From an uncultured Marvinbryantia sp. (GTDB taxonomy: Bacteria; Bacillota; Clostridia; Lachnospirales; Lachnospiraceae): 19,846 bases of DNA. Within the stretch, counting starts at the first letter, position 1; every line of letters starts with the position of its first letter. Where the stretch lies: assembly GCA_934394985.1 (NCBI GenBank), contig CAKRRF010000042.1:1-19846 (forward strand), given 5' to 3'. This document shows, one piece after another, positions 7,562-16,288 of the stretch. The position numbers and the translations under genes were made by a program. The notes below the pieces were generated by a model, which made no database searches, was not told the DNA's origin, and worked only from the letters and a program-made list of their open reading frames with translations.

Positions 7562-8359
7562 GTGGGAAAATTAAATGTGGCAATTGCAGACGATAATGAA
7601 AGAATTGTACAGTTATTAGAAAATATAGTAAAGAGTGATAAAGATTTGGAAGTGGTGGGGAAAGCAGGAAACGGAGAAGAGATTGTCAGCATCATTAAAC
7701 AGAAAGAACCGGATGTGGTTTTGCTGGATATTGTCATGCCGAAGATGGACGGCCTCAGTGTAATGGAAAAAGTGAATGAAGATATGGAGATGAAAAAACG
7801 TCCGGCATTTATCGTGATCACAGCTATCGGACAGGAAAAAATAACTGAAAATGCCTTTGAGCTTGGTGCAGATTATTACATACTGAAGCCATTTGATAAT
7901 GATATGGTTATTAACAGAATCAAACACGTAAAAGAGAATGGGGAAAAGAATTTTGCAGAATCCAGAAGGGTAAAGGCATACGAGAGTAAGCGGGAATATA
8001 TGGAACGCAATCTGGAGACCGATGTGACAAATATTATTCATGAAATTGGCGTACCTGCACATATTAAAGGGTATCAGTATCTGAGAGATTCGATTATGAT
8101 GTCAGTAAATGATATGGAAATGCTGAATTCTATTACAAAGCTTCTTTATCCGACTATTGCAAAAATGCATCAGACTACGCCAAGCAGGGTAGAAAGGGCA
8201 ATTCGCCATGCCATAGAAGTAGCCTGGAGCAGAGGAAAAATGGACACGATAGATGAATTATTTGGATATACAGTGAATGGCGGAAAGGGAAAACCGACTA
8301 ACTCAGAATTTATTGCACTGATAGCAGACAAAGTACGACTGGAATATAAGAATCGATGA
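7562..8359 (+). CDS. spo0A: Sporulation master regulator Spo0A
   Basis: Response regulator that, when phosphorylated, binds Spo0A boxes to switch cells into sporulation. Residues 1-120 are the receiver: acidic pair D10-D11, phospho-acceptor D56 in [11 protein letters not shown], conserved T/A switch segment VITA and K in ILKPFD. About 145-265 is the Spo0A-specific DNA-binding domain, with [16 protein letters not shown] and the recognition-helix region [15 protein letters not shown]. Length (265) is normal. It starts at GTG 7562, eight bases after GGAGGG (7548-7553). In many clostridia spo0A follows spoIVB; here the gene upstream is a carbonic anhydrase closed by a terminator, so spo0A is a unit of its own. 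I see no convincing terminator after it. Confidence 0.97.
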   Translation: MGKLNVAIADDNERIVQLLENIVKSDKDLEVVGKAGNGEEIVSIIKQKEPDVVLLDIVMPKMDGLSVMEKVNEDMEMKKRPAFIVITAIGQEKITENAFELGADYYILKPFDNDMVINRIKHVKENGEKNFAESRRVKAYESKREYMERNLETDVTNIIHEIGVPAHIKGYQYLRDSIMMSVNDMEMLNSITKLLYPTIAKMHQTTPSRVERAIRHAIEVAWSRGKMDTIDELFGYTVNGGKGKPTNSEFIALIADKVRLEYKNR

Positions 8360-8396
8360 CGGATGCTATGATAACTTTTCTGGCACTCTGAAAAGA

Positions 8397-8425
8397 TTGC
8401 TCTTTTAACGGAAAAGAGGTATACT
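8397..8425 (+). promoter_or_regulatory. glgA promoter with internal inverted repeats
   Basis: TTGCTC (8397-8402), a 17-bp spacer, TATACT (8420-8425). The spacer contains the inverted repeat CTCTTTT (8400-8406) / AAAAGAG (8412-8418). The same TCTTTT can also pair with AAAAGA at 8391-8396. This could be an operator or a weak spo0A terminator. Confidence 0.55.
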
Positions 8426-8455
8426 GGACTGGAGAAAAAACCAGGAGGTTCATAA

Positions 8456-9892
8456 ATGAAGAAGATTTTATTTGTAGCTTCAGAAGGAGTGCCTTTTATC
8501 AAGACCGGTGGACTGGCTGATGTGGTTGGATCACTTCCAAAATATCTGGACAAAAATCAGTTTGATGTAAGAGTAATTCTTCCTAAATATATGTGTATGA
8601 AGGAAGAATACAGAAAACAACTAACTTATATTACCCATTTCTATATGGATCTTGGTTGGAGAAGCCAGTATGTAGGTGTGCTGGAAACCATATATGACGG
8701 AATACATTTTTATTTTATTGATAATGAATATTATTTTGCAGGATTTAAGCCATATGGGAATATATATGAGGATGTGGAGAAGTTTGCATTCTTTTCCAAA
8801 GCAGCGCTTTCTGTATTGCCTGTGATACAGTTTCAGCCGGATATTATTCACTGCCATGACTGGCAGACTGGTCTGGTACCTGTATTTCTGAAAGGGATAT
8901 TTCATGAAAATGAGTTTTATGCGAATATGAAATGTATTATGACCATACATAATCTGAAGTTCCAGGGAGTATGGGAAATGCAGTCCATAAAGAACATTAC
9001 CGGACTTCCGGATTATTATTTTACCCCGGATAAGATGGAACTTTATGGAGATGCCAATTATCTGAAAGGAGGACTAGTTTACGCAGATGCACTGACAACA
9101 GTCAGTCCGACCTATGCAGAAGAGATCAAGACCCCATTTTATGGAGAAAATCTGGATGGTTTGATTTGTGCCAGAAGAAATGACCTGAGAGGTATTGTAA
9201 ATGGGCTGGATTACAATGAATGGAATCCAGAAACAGACGGACGTATTTATCAGACTTTTCATGCAGATAATTTCCGTATTGAAAAAGCCAAAAATAAGGC
9301 ATTACTTCAGAAAGAACTGGGACTGCCACAGAAAAAAGATGCATTTATGATTGGAATTGTTTCACGACTTACGGATCAGAAAGGAATGGATCTGATCGAT
9401 TACATGATGGATGAGATGTGTCAGCAGGATTACCAGATCGTAATACTTGGAACCGGTGAAGAGCGGTATGAGAATATGTTCCGACATTTTGCATGGAAGT
9501 ATCCAGAAAAGGTGTCTGCAAATATCTATTATTCAGAAGATATTTCACATAAAATTTACGCAGCCTGTGATGCATTTCTAATGCCGTCGCTGTTTGAACC
9601 ATGTGGGTTAAGTCAGTTAATGAGTCTGAGATATGGAACAGTGCCGATTGTAAGAGAAACCGGAGGGCTGAAAGATACAGTACAGCCATATAATCAGTAT
9701 GAGGGCACCGGCACCGGTTTCAGTTTTGCAAATTACAATGCACATGAGATGTTTGATACCATTCGTTTTGCGCATTCTGTATATGTGAACCAGAGAGAAG
9801 CATGGGATCAGATCGCAGAGCGGGGAATGAGAGTAGATTTTTCATGGCACTCATCTGCGCAGAAGTATGCAGAATTGTATAACTGGCTGTAA
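8456..9892 (+). CDS. glgA: Glycogen synthase, GT5 family
   Basis: A 478-residue glycosyltransferase that extends alpha-1,4-glucan from ADP-glucose. The N-terminal ADP-glucose motif is K16-T-G-G-L, followed by ADVVGSLPK; HCHDWQTG and TIHNLKFQG are typical of bacterial GlgA, and the C-terminal catalytic motif is EPCGLSQL with E381. ATG 8456 follows AGGAGG (8443-8448) and has its own promoter. No glgB, glgC, glgD or glgP is adjacent, so it is not in a complete glycogen operon. The downstream gene, 14 bases away, encodes a small secreted repeat protein. Confidence 0.95.
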   Translation: MKKILFVASEGVPFIKTGGLADVVGSLPKYLDKNQFDVRVILPKYMCMKEEYRKQLTYITHFYMDLGWRSQYVGVLETIYDGIHFYFIDNEYYFAGFKPYGNIYEDVEKFAFFSKAALSVLPVIQFQPDIIHCHDWQTGLVPVFLKGIFHENEFYANMKCIMTIHNLKFQGVWEMQSIKNITGLPDYYFTPDKMELYGDANYLKGGLVYADALTTVSPTYAEEIKTPFYGENLDGLICARRNDLRGIVNGLDYNEWNPETDGRIYQTFHADNFRIEKAKNKALLQKELGLPQKKDAFMIGIVSRLTDQKGMDLIDYMMDEMCQQDYQIVILGTGEERYENMFRHFAWKYPEKVSANIYYSEDISHKIYAACDAFLMPSLFEPCGLSQLMSLRYGTVPIVRETGGLKDTVQPYNQYEGTGTGFSFANYNAHEMFDTIRFAHSVYVNQREAWDQIAERGMRVDFSWHSSAQKYAELYNWL

Positions 9893-9906
9893 AAAGAGGA
9901 AGAGCA

Positions 9907-10572
9907 ATGATAGGAAGAAAAAGAGCAATTACAATGGTTTGTCTGTTGACGATCATGCTTCTGGCATTTGGAATCACTGTCAGCGCAGGATTTCAGAAAA
10001 TGCCAAATGGCAGATATCGTTATTACGTGACGAAAAACAGTTATCTCAAAGGGCAGAAAAATGGTGAAATCCGCACACCGGCACTGAAAAATCTGGCACA
10101 TAAAGGAAAAAAATACACCTATGCCTTTGATGAAAATGGTTATATGCTGACCGGCTGGCAGGTGCTTTATACCAGAGATCAGAATGGGGAGAGCCAACCA
10201 GGTTGTTATTATTTCAATAAAAATGGTCAGATGCTGAAAAATACCAGTAAAAATGGGCATTATTTTCTGGGAAATGGACGTATGGTAAATGACTGGGACA
10301 AATACGGAAATTATTACGGAATGGACGGTCATCGAACCAGTGAACCAAAGTCAGCAGCAGGTTGGGTGAAAAGTAAAAAAGGAATTCGCTATCAGATTTC
10401 CAAAGGAAACTATGCCGTAAAAACCTGGATGTGCATACGAGATAAAAAAACAAAAAAAGCATACTGGTATTATTTCAAAAGTAATGGATATATGGCGAAA
10501 AATACCTGGGCAGGAAACTATTATGTAGATAAAAAAGGCAGATGGGTTCCAGGAAAAAAGAAAATAAAATAA
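9907..10572 (+). CDS. Secreted protein with wall/glucan-binding-like repeats
   Basis: A 221-residue protein with a clear signal peptide (RKR start, hydrophobic core about 8-24, probable cut after VSA at 25-27). The mature part consists of degenerate aromatic-glycine repeats of the choline/glucan-binding type: YAFDENGYMLTGW, YYFNKNGQMLKN, YFLGNGRMVNDW, YYFKSNGYMAKNTW and YYVDKKGRW. It has no catalytic domain and is rich in lysine. Such repeats bind cell-wall or glucan polymers. ATG 9907 lies 14 bases after glgA, so the two are probably co-transcribed, though a functional tie to glycogen is not shown. Precise ligand unknown. Confidence 0.8.
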   Translation: MIGRKRAITMVCLLTIMLLAFGITVSAGFQKMPNGRYRYYVTKNSYLKGQKNGEIRTPALKNLAHKGKKYTYAFDENGYMLTGWQVLYTRDQNGESQPGCYYFNKNGQMLKNTSKNGHYFLGNGRMVNDWDKYGNYYGMDGHRTSEPKSAAGWVKSKKGIRYQISKGNYAVKTWMCIRDKKTKKAYWYYFKSNGYMAKNTWAGNYYVDKKGRWVPGKKKIK

Positions 10573-10589
10573 GGTGATGAAAAAGGATG

Positions 10590-10629
10590 CTCCTGTATGA
10601 GAAAAGTGGCTCATACAGGAGAATTTTTT
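10590..10629 (+). terminator. Strong terminator between convergent genes
   Basis: A perfect 12-bp stem CTCCTGTATGAG (10590-10601) / CTCATACAGGAG (10610-10621) with an 8-base loop, then AATTTTTT. It ends the glgA transcript. On the opposite strand the stem is followed by CATCCTTTTT, so it may also stop the flippase transcript, though less well. Confidence 0.88.
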
Positions 10630-10643
10630 GTTCCTGCAATACT

Positions 10644-11981
10644 TCAGAATAGTGTATGTTCCAGTGCACGCAACGACAGCAGGCAGCAGAACAGCTGACT
10701 CAGAAAGAGTCCTGCAAAGTAGCCACTGATTCCATAATATGGTACAGCGAAAAGCAGAAACATGAGGCGCAGAATGAGATTTGTCATATTGTAAAAAAAT
10801 ACAGCAGAACTTTTGCCAAGTCCGTTCAAAATGGAAAAAAGAACAGGATTCAGATAGAGAAGCGGACAGATAAAAGAAAACGTTTGAACATAACATCCGG
10901 CAAGCTCATTTTGAAACAAAAGGGACGTCATTGATTTTCCAAAAAACAAAAAAGAGAGAGAAAATATAATTCCAACAGCCAGACAGGAAAGAATACTTTT
11001 TTTGATCAGATTTCGTACATGGGAAAAAGAACAGGCTGTCCATGCTGCTGATACGGAAGGAAGAAGCATGGCACAAAGAGACGTGGTAACGGCAGTTGGA
11101 AATAAAATCATAGGAAGGGACATACCGGTCAGAATACCGTAAATACGCAGGGCCTGTACGGAAGTGTAACCGTAACGGCACAGACAGGCCGGAAGCAGAC
11201 TGGCTTCCAGACTTTGCAGCACGCAGACTGCGGTACGATTTCCAGTGACAGGAAGAGCAATGGAGAGCAGCTGCCTGGAGTCAGAACGAAGCACAGATGC
11301 GTAAAAATGTCGTGATGTTTGTAAAATGTGTGTAGTGTGAAAAATTCCGGAAGAAATCAAAAGAGCAATAAATGAAAACAGGGCAGCAAACAGTTCTTCC
11401 AGAACAAGAATCAGGACGGCAGTATGTGGAGTAAGAGGAATCGAATTAGGCAAAATATGATAATACAGAGGAAGCAGTAACAGAAAGCGGATGGATTGCT
11501 CCAGAAGCTGACGAATAGCAGGAATAATGGTATTACGGGTTCCCAGATAATAGCCATCTGCACAGGTATGAAAAGCGCTGAAAGGAAGAGCAAGGGCAAT
11601 CAGACGCAGAAGATCAGCGGTAGCCGAATTTTTCAGATAGCAGACCGCGATTGGAGAGGCACAGAAAAAAAGCAGTATAGTAACCGGGACAGACAGTCCG
11701 ACAGAGAAGAGTATTCCAGTCAGGAGAATACTGTGGATACTGCCAGAAGCAGGAGCTGCAATTCTGGAAGAAACCAGCCGGGAAACAGCAGTTTGAATAC
11801 CGGAAACAGTAAGGCTGCAGGCAAGTATGTAAACAGGGAAAACAAGCTGATAAAGACCGACGCCTTCTGCACCAATTGTTCTGGAAAGGAATACTCTATA
11901 GAAGAACCCCATGAAACGACTGAGAAGACCGGAAAGTGTTAAAATGATAGTTCCTTTAAAAATAGGATGATTCCATAACAT
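10644..11981 (-). CDS. SpoVB/MurJ-like lipid flippase (polysaccharide transport family)
   Basis: A 445-residue, very hydrophobic protein with about 12 or more membrane segments. The N-terminal signature FKGTIILTLSGLLSRFMGFFYRVFLSRTIGAEGVGLYQL is characteristic of the SpoVB branch of the MOP exporter superfamily, which moves lipid-linked sugar precursors across the membrane. In Bacillus SpoVB is needed for spore cortex formation. Clostridia carry several paralogues, so spoVB itself is not certain. The minus-strand start ATG 11981 has only a weak site (AGG in GCAGGTATACTT). It is divergent from the isc operon, with 137 bases to the iscR start, and convergent with the glgA unit. Family confident, role inferred. 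Confidence 0.85.
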   Translation of the reverse strand: MLWNHPIFKGTIILTLSGLLSRFMGFFYRVFLSRTIGAEGVGLYQLVFPVYILACSLTVSGIQTAVSRLVSSRIAAPASGSIHSILLTGILFSVGLSVPVTILLFFCASPIAVCYLKNSATADLLRLIALALPFSAFHTCADGYYLGTRNTIIPAIRQLLEQSIRFLLLLPLYYHILPNSIPLTPHTAVLILVLEELFAALFSFIALLISSGIFHTTHILQTSRHFYASVLRSDSRQLLSIALPVTGNRTAVCVLQSLEASLLPACLCRYGYTSVQALRIYGILTGMSLPMILFPTAVTTSLCAMLLPSVSAAWTACSFSHVRNLIKKSILSCLAVGIIFSLSFLFFGKSMTSLLFQNELAGCYVQTFSFICPLLYLNPVLFSILNGLGKSSAVFFYNMTNLILRLMFLLFAVPYYGISGYFAGLFLSQLFCCLLSLRALEHTLF

Positions 11982-12030
11982 AAGTATACCTGCGAAAAAA
12001 GATTTCTACTAATATATTCCCGGCATATGC

Positions 12031-12059
12031 TTGACAGAACAGAAAAGAGGTGTTATATT
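12031..12059 (+). promoter_or_regulatory. isc operon promoter
   Basis: A perfect -35 TTGACA (12031-12036), a 17-bp spacer and TATATT (12054-12059). Transcription should begin near 12066. This excludes the in-frame ATG at 12065 as a normal start and supports ATG 12119 for iscR. Confidence 0.85.
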
Positions 12060-12073
12060 CATGAATGAAAAAC

Positions 12074-12090
12074 CCGAGTAATTTAGTGGG
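12074..12090 (+). promoter_or_regulatory. Dyad at start of isc transcript, candidate IscR operator
   Basis: CCGAGTAATTTAGTGGG at 12074-12090 is a dyad centred on T12082: CC-A-TAA on the left mirrors TTA-T-GG on the right, six matches in each 8-base half. It begins about 8 bases after the predicted transcription start, so a bound repressor could block the promoter. Binding by the adjacent Rrf2 protein is inference. Confidence 0.45.
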
Positions 12091-12118
12091 AATTAAAAGA
12101 AGCAAAAGAGGTGGCAGC

Positions 12119-12577
12119 ATGAGACTATCCACAAAAGGAAGATATGGGCTGCGCGCATTGATTGATCTGGCTATGAATTGTGAAACAGAGGCAGTATCGA
12201 TCAGCTGCATAGCCATGCGTCAGGGAATTTCCGAGAGTTACCTGGAGCAACTTATGGGAAAGCTTCGAAAAGCAGGGCTGATTGTAAGTGTGAGGGGAGC
12301 TCAGGGAGGATATCGACTGGCAAAGGATGCAGCCGAGATTTCTGTGGGAGATATCCTGCGGGCGCTAGAAGGCAATCTGAATGCGGTGGAATGTCCGGGA
12401 TTACAGGAAGATAAAGGCTGCGAAGGTGCAGAATTGTGTGTGACCAAGTATGTCTGGCAGAGAGTAAATGAAAGCATTACACAGGCTGTAGATGAGATCA
12501 GACTGGATCAGTTGGTAAAAGAAAGCAAAAAAGCGCAGAAGCTGAATGGCAATGCTACCATAAAATGTGAGAATTGA
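12119..12577 (+). CDS. iscR: Rrf2-family regulator, IscR-like
   Basis: A 152-residue winged-helix transcription regulator of the Rrf2 family. MRLSTKGRYGLRALIDLA and ISESYLEQLMGKLRKAGLI form the DNA-binding part, followed by the wing with RGAQGGYRLAK. Three cysteines follow in the family's cluster region: C at about 97 (VECPG), 105 (GCEG) and 111 (LCVT). These could carry a 2Fe-2S cluster, consistent with sensing Fe-S status. ATG 12119 is preceded by AGAGGTGG. It heads the operon with iscS, whose start is 10 bases after its stop. A cysteine-metabolism (CymR-like) role is an alternative, but the cysteines and context favour IscR. Confidence 0.88.
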   Translation: MRLSTKGRYGLRALIDLAMNCETEAVSISCIAMRQGISESYLEQLMGKLRKAGLIVSVRGAQGGYRLAKDAAEISVGDILRALEGNLNAVECPGLQEDKGCEGAELCVTKYVWQRVNESITQAVDEIRLDQLVKESKKAQKLNGNATIKCEN

Positions 12578-12587
12578 GGTAAGAATC

Positions 12588-13772
12588 ATGAAGAAGATAA
12601 TTTATCTGGATAATGCGGCAACGACAAAGACTGCTCCGGAAGTTGTAGAAGCGATGCTTCCGTATTTTACAGAATTTTACGGAAATGCATCTACAATTTA
12701 CGGTTTGGGCAGTCACTCTAAAAATGCCATGAATGAGGCAAGAGATATTATCGCGGATGCGCTCGGCGCAAAAAGTGAGGAGATCTATTTTACCGCAGGC
12801 GGTTCCGAATCAGATAACTGGGCACTGAAAGCAACAGCAGAAGCTTACAGAAGCAAGGGAAATCATATCATTACATCCAGAATCGAACACCATGCTATTC
12901 TTCATACCTGCGAATGGCTGGAAAAGCATGGATTTGAGGTTACTTATGTGGATGTGGATGAGAATGGAGTAATTAAGCTGGATGAACTGAAAAAAGCAAT
13001 CCGTCCTACAACGATCTTGATTTCTGTGATGTTTGCAAATAATGAGATCGGAACAATTCAGCCAATTAAAGAGATCGGTGAAATTGCAAAGGAACATGAT
13101 ATTTTATTCCATACAGATGCAGTGCAGGCGTTTGGACAGCTGCCGATCAATGTAGATGAATGTCATATTGATATGCTCAGTGCCAGCGGACATAAGTTAA
13201 ACGGACCAAAAGGAATCGGTTTCTTATATATTCGCAAAGGTGTAAAGATTCGTTCTTTTGTACATGGAGGTGCACAGGAAAGAAAACGCCGTGCCGGAAC
13301 GGAAAACATTCCTGGTATTGTAGGTCTGGGCGTAGCCACAAAAAGAGCGGTTGCGACTATGAAGGAGAGAACAGAAAAAGAGATCGAGCTTCGTGACTAT
13401 TTAATTGATCGTGTTTTGAAAGAAATTCCGTATACCAGACTGAATGGGCATCGTACCAATCGTTTGCCGAATAATGCAAATTTCAGCTTCCAGTTTATTG
13501 AGGGAGAGTCTATGCTGATTATGCTGGATATGGACGGTATCTGCGGATCCAGTGGCTCTGCATGTACATCCGGTTCTCTGGATCCATCTCATGTATTGCT
13601 TGCGATTGGCCTGCCTCATGAGATTGCACATGGTTCTTTAAGACTGACATTAAGTGAAGAGATTACAAAAGAAGATATCGATTTTGTTGTTGAGAAGTTA
13701 AAAGGCATCATAGAAAGACTGAGAAGTATGTCGCCGTTGTATGAAGATTTTGTAAAAAAATCAAAGGGCTGA
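12588..13772 (+). CDS. iscS: Cysteine desulfurase IscS/NifS
   Basis: A 394-residue PLP enzyme that takes sulfur from L-cysteine as a persulfide for Fe-S clusters and tRNA thiolation. Motifs are YLDNAATTKT at the N-terminus, EHHAI near 104, PLP lysine K203 in SASGHKLNGPKG, and the persulfide cysteine C326 in the flexible loop SSGSACTSGS. ATG 12588 has GAGGT (12576-12580) that overlaps the iscR stop; an upstream in-frame GTG at 12567 would lie inside iscR with no site. Downstream iscU and mnmA are its two expected sulfur clients. Confidence 0.95.
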   Translation: MKKIIYLDNAATTKTAPEVVEAMLPYFTEFYGNASTIYGLGSHSKNAMNEARDIIADALGAKSEEIYFTAGGSESDNWALKATAEAYRSKGNHIITSRIEHHAILHTCEWLEKHGFEVTYVDVDENGVIKLDELKKAIRPTTILISVMFANNEIGTIQPIKEIGEIAKEHDILFHTDAVQAFGQLPINVDECHIDMLSASGHKLNGPKGIGFLYIRKGVKIRSFVHGGAQERKRRAGTENIPGIVGLGVATKRAVATMKERTEKEIELRDYLIDRVLKEIPYTRLNGHRTNRLPNNANFSFQFIEGESMLIMLDMDGICGSSGSACTSGSLDPSHVLLAIGLPHEIAHGSLRLTLSEEITKEDIDFVVEKLKGIIERLRSMSPLYEDFVKKSKG

Positions 13773-13827
13773 GAAAGCTGCCGGATTGGCAATGATAAAT
13801 ACCTGAGAAATATTGGAGGAATATAAG

Positions 13828-14265
13828 ATGTACAGTGAAAAAGTTATGGATCATTTTCAGCATCCAAGAAATGTAGGAGAAATTGAAAATGCCAGCGGTG
13901 TAGGTACTGTTGGTAATGCAAAGTGTGGAGATATCATGAGAATGTATCTGGATATTGATGACAATGGTATTATTCAGGACTGCAAATTTAAGACCTTTGG
14001 TTGTGGTGCAGCAGTAGCAACAAGCAGTATGGCTACAGAACTGGTAAAGGGTAAGACTATTCAGCAGGCACTGGAGGTTACGAATAAAGCAGTTATGGAA
14101 GCTTTGGACGGACTCCCGGCAGTAAAAGTACACTGCTCTCTGTTGGCAGAAGAAGCAATTCATGCAGCACTCTGGGATTATGCAGAAAAGCATCATATTA
14201 AGATCGAAGGTCTCGCCAAGCCTAAAAATGATATCAGCGAAGGCGAAGAAGAGGATGAATACTAG
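13828..14265 (+). CDS. iscU: Fe-S cluster scaffold IscU/NifU N-domain
   Basis: A 145-residue scaffold on which Fe-S clusters are built. Three cluster cysteines are present: C33 in GNAKCGD (with D35), C59 in TFGCGAA, and C103 in VHCSLLAEEA. It is the short single-domain form, with an acidic tail rich in E and D. ATG 13828 has GGAGGA at 13815-13820. It follows iscS by 55 bases and precedes mnmA by 9 bases. No hscA, hscB or ferredoxin gene accompanies it, as is usual in Clostridia. Confidence 0.95.
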   Translation: MYSEKVMDHFQHPRNVGEIENASGVGTVGNAKCGDIMRMYLDIDDNGIIQDCKFKTFGCGAAVATSSMATELVKGKTIQQALEVTNKAVMEALDGLPAVKVHCSLLAEEAIHAALWDYAEKHHIKIEGLAKPKNDISEGEEEDEY

Positions 14266-14274
14266 GAACGTGAT

Positions 14275-15354
14275 ATGAAAAAAGTAGTAGTAGGGATGTC
14301 CGGAGGGGTGGATTCGTCGGTAGCTGCCTATCTCCTTAAAGAGCAGGGATACGATGTGGTGGGAGTGACCATGCAGATCTGGCAGGATGAAGAGGAAACC
14401 GTACAGCAGGAAAACGGCGGATGTTGTGGACTGAGTGCGGTTGAGGATGCTAGAAGAGTGGCGTATGAACTTGGTATTCCATATTATGTCATGAATTTCA
14501 AGGCAGAATTTAAAGATAAGGTGATGGATTACTTTGCCAGAGAATATCTGTGTGGCAGGACGCCGAATCCATGCATTGCCTGTAATCGATACGTAAAATG
14601 GGAGTCATTGCTGAAAAGAAGTATGGATATCGGGGCAGATTATATTGCCACCGGTCATTATGCCAGAATCCGGCAGTTGGAGAATGGTAGATATACCATC
14701 TGCAATTCTGTGACGGCAGTAAAAGATCAGACCTATGCATTATACAATCTGACGCAGGAACAGTTGAAGAGAACCCTGATGCCGGTAGGGGAATACTCAA
14801 AGGATGAGATTCGAAAAATTGCATCAGATATCGGACTGCGTGTGGCTCATAAACCGGACAGCCAGGATATCTGCTTTGTAAAAGATGGAGATTATGCGTC
14901 ATTTTTGGAAGAATATACCGGAAAAAAAATACCGGAGGGTAATTTTATTACAAAAGAGGGCAAGATTATTGGTACGCATAAGGGTATTACTCACTACACC
15001 ATCGGACAGAGGCGCGGACTGGAACTGCCTATGGGGCATCGGGTATTTGTCACAGATCTGAAGACAGATACAAATGAAGTAGTCGTAGGAGAGAATCAGG
15101 ATCTGATGCATACGGTTCTTTATGCAGATCATGTGAATTTTATGTCAGTAGAAGGCATAGAAGGAGAGAAGAGAGTGATAGCGAAGATCCGTTATAATCA
15201 TAAAGGTGCTCCGGCTTTGCTCCGCATGGTGGACAAAGATCTGGCAGAATGTGTCTTTGACGAACCACAGAGAGCTATGACACCGGGACAGGCTGTAGTG
15301 TTCTATGACGGAGAAAATGTTCTGGGTGGCGGAACAATAAAAAGTTCAAAGTAA
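14275..15354 (+). CDS. mnmA: tRNA 2-thiouridylase MnmA
   Basis: A 359-residue enzyme that adenylates and thiolates wobble uridine 34 of tRNA-Lys, -Glu and -Gln. The PP-loop is SGGVDSS at 9-15. The catalytic cysteines correspond to C103 (PNPCIACN) and C200 (SQDICFV), and FKAEFKDKV, TGHYAR and TIGQRRGL are family motifs. Length is normal. It is the last gene of the isc operon; sulfur would come from IscS as persulfide, so the linkage makes biochemical sense. ATG 14275 has a modest site (TAGGAACG). A terminator follows. Confidence 0.97.
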   Translation: MKKVVVGMSGGVDSSVAAYLLKEQGYDVVGVTMQIWQDEEETVQQENGGCCGLSAVEDARRVAYELGIPYYVMNFKAEFKDKVMDYFAREYLCGRTPNPCIACNRYVKWESLLKRSMDIGADYIATGHYARIRQLENGRYTICNSVTAVKDQTYALYNLTQEQLKRTLMPVGEYSKDEIRKIASDIGLRVAHKPDSQDICFVKDGDYASFLEEYTGKKIPEGNFITKEGKIIGTHKGITHYTIGQRRGLELPMGHRVFVTDLKTDTNEVVVGENQDLMHTVLYADHVNFMSVEGIEGEKRVIAKIRYNHKGAPALLRMVDKDLAECVFDEPQRAMTPGQAVVFYDGENVLGGGTIKSSK

Positions 15355-15361
15355 ATGAAGT

Positions 15362-15394
15362 GGCAGCAGGGCGATGATCCTGCTGCCTGTTTTT
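15362..15394 (+). terminator. Terminator of the isc-mnmA operon
   Basis: A perfect 9-bp stem GGCAGCAGG (15362-15370) / CCTGCTGCC (15379-15387), 8-base loop, then TGTTTTT. It has no T tract on the other strand, so it acts only left to right. Confidence 0.85.
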
Positions 15395-15436
15395 ATATTA
15401 TAGGAAAGTGCGTTCTATGAAATGAAAAATTGTGGT

Positions 15437-16243
15437 TTACTCGCTAAGTTTACGAAATTCTGGTTTGCGTTTGTGAAAGGTACAGTAATAGCGAAAACCG
15501 ATGTCGGTGAGCAGATTCTGAAGTGCGACGAAATCATAAGCCAAATGCTCAGGTTTGTGGCTATCAGAACCGATGGTGATGGATTCACCGCCAAGCTGGC
15601 GATAGCGTCGTAGAACGCTTTCACATGGATTTGGATGACCAAGTCCGTATTTAAATCCTGCAGAATTGACTTCCAGACATTTACCCTGCTCAATCAGATA
15701 ATGCAGAATAGGATCGATCACATCGGAATATTCTTCATAGGAATAAGAAGTATATCCGGTACCTGCGTAACGGATGATATAATCCAGATGAGCGAGTGTG
15801 TCATATTCCCGCATGAGTTTCAAATTACACAGAGTTTCCTGAAAATAGTGACGAATCACATCGGAAGGTTCTTTATCTTTCCAGAAAATGGGATAATATG
15901 GATCAGCATGATCCAGTACATGCTGAGATACAATAATAAAATCAAATGGATAGGATTGAATGTATTTTGTATACATATCTTCAAGGCGAGACTGCATTCC
16001 AAGCTCAACACCGAAGCGTATATCTATTTGAGAACAATATTGTTTTTTTAAAGAACAAAGCGTTTTGTAATAGGTATCCGTATCAAGGGAAAAATCCTCT
16101 TCACCGTCAGGGTAATCTTCGTCGTAATGTTCTGTAAAACAGATAGTATCCAGACCCAGATCTATGGCTCTCAGGATCATGGAGACCATGGAAGCATCAG
16201 AATCGCCTGAAAAGGCAGAATGCATATGAAAATCACATTTCAT
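15437..16243 (-). CDS. PHP-family histidinol-phosphatase-like hydrolase
   Basis: A 268-residue metal-dependent phosphoesterase of the PHP family, subgroup HisJ/HisK (histidinol-phosphate to histidinol). Metal-binding motifs are visible: H6 and H8 in CDFHMHSAFSGDSD, E38-H39 in TEHYD, E in FGVELGM, H in VSQHV, H in LAHLDY and D/H in IGSDSHKPEH. Start ATG 16243 has AAGGAG seven bases upstream on that strand. No other histidine gene is nearby, so the substrate could differ. It is divergent from gap and convergent with mnmA. I see no clear terminator at its 3' end. Confidence 0.87.
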   Translation of the reverse strand: MKCDFHMHSAFSGDSDASMVSMILRAIDLGLDTICFTEHYDEDYPDGEEDFSLDTDTYYKTLCSLKKQYCSQIDIRFGVELGMQSRLEDMYTKYIQSYPFDFIIVSQHVLDHADPYYPIFWKDKEPSDVIRHYFQETLCNLKLMREYDTLAHLDYIIRYAGTGYTSYSYEEYSDVIDPILHYLIEQGKCLEVNSAGFKYGLGHPNPCESVLRRYRQLGGESITIGSDSHKPEHLAYDFVALQNLLTDIGFRYYCTFHKRKPEFRKLSE

Positions 16244-16288
16244 AACAGTAACTCCTTTTTATTTAAATTGACAGAACCGTCATTTTTT

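Noticed and set aside
11496..11942. 148-codon plus-strand frame opposite the flippase
   Set aside because: Polar, low-complexity translation that mirrors a hydrophobic membrane protein on the other strand.
12065..12118. Upstream ATG 12065 as the start of iscR
   Set aside because: It coincides with the predicted transcription start and lacks a ribosome binding site, while ATG 12119 begins the conserved MRLSTKGRYGLRA sequence behind AGAGGTGG.
15635..16051. 138-codon plus-strand frame opposite the PHP hydrolase
   Set aside because: Antisense to a gene with all its metal-binding motifs; composition typical of a shadow frame.
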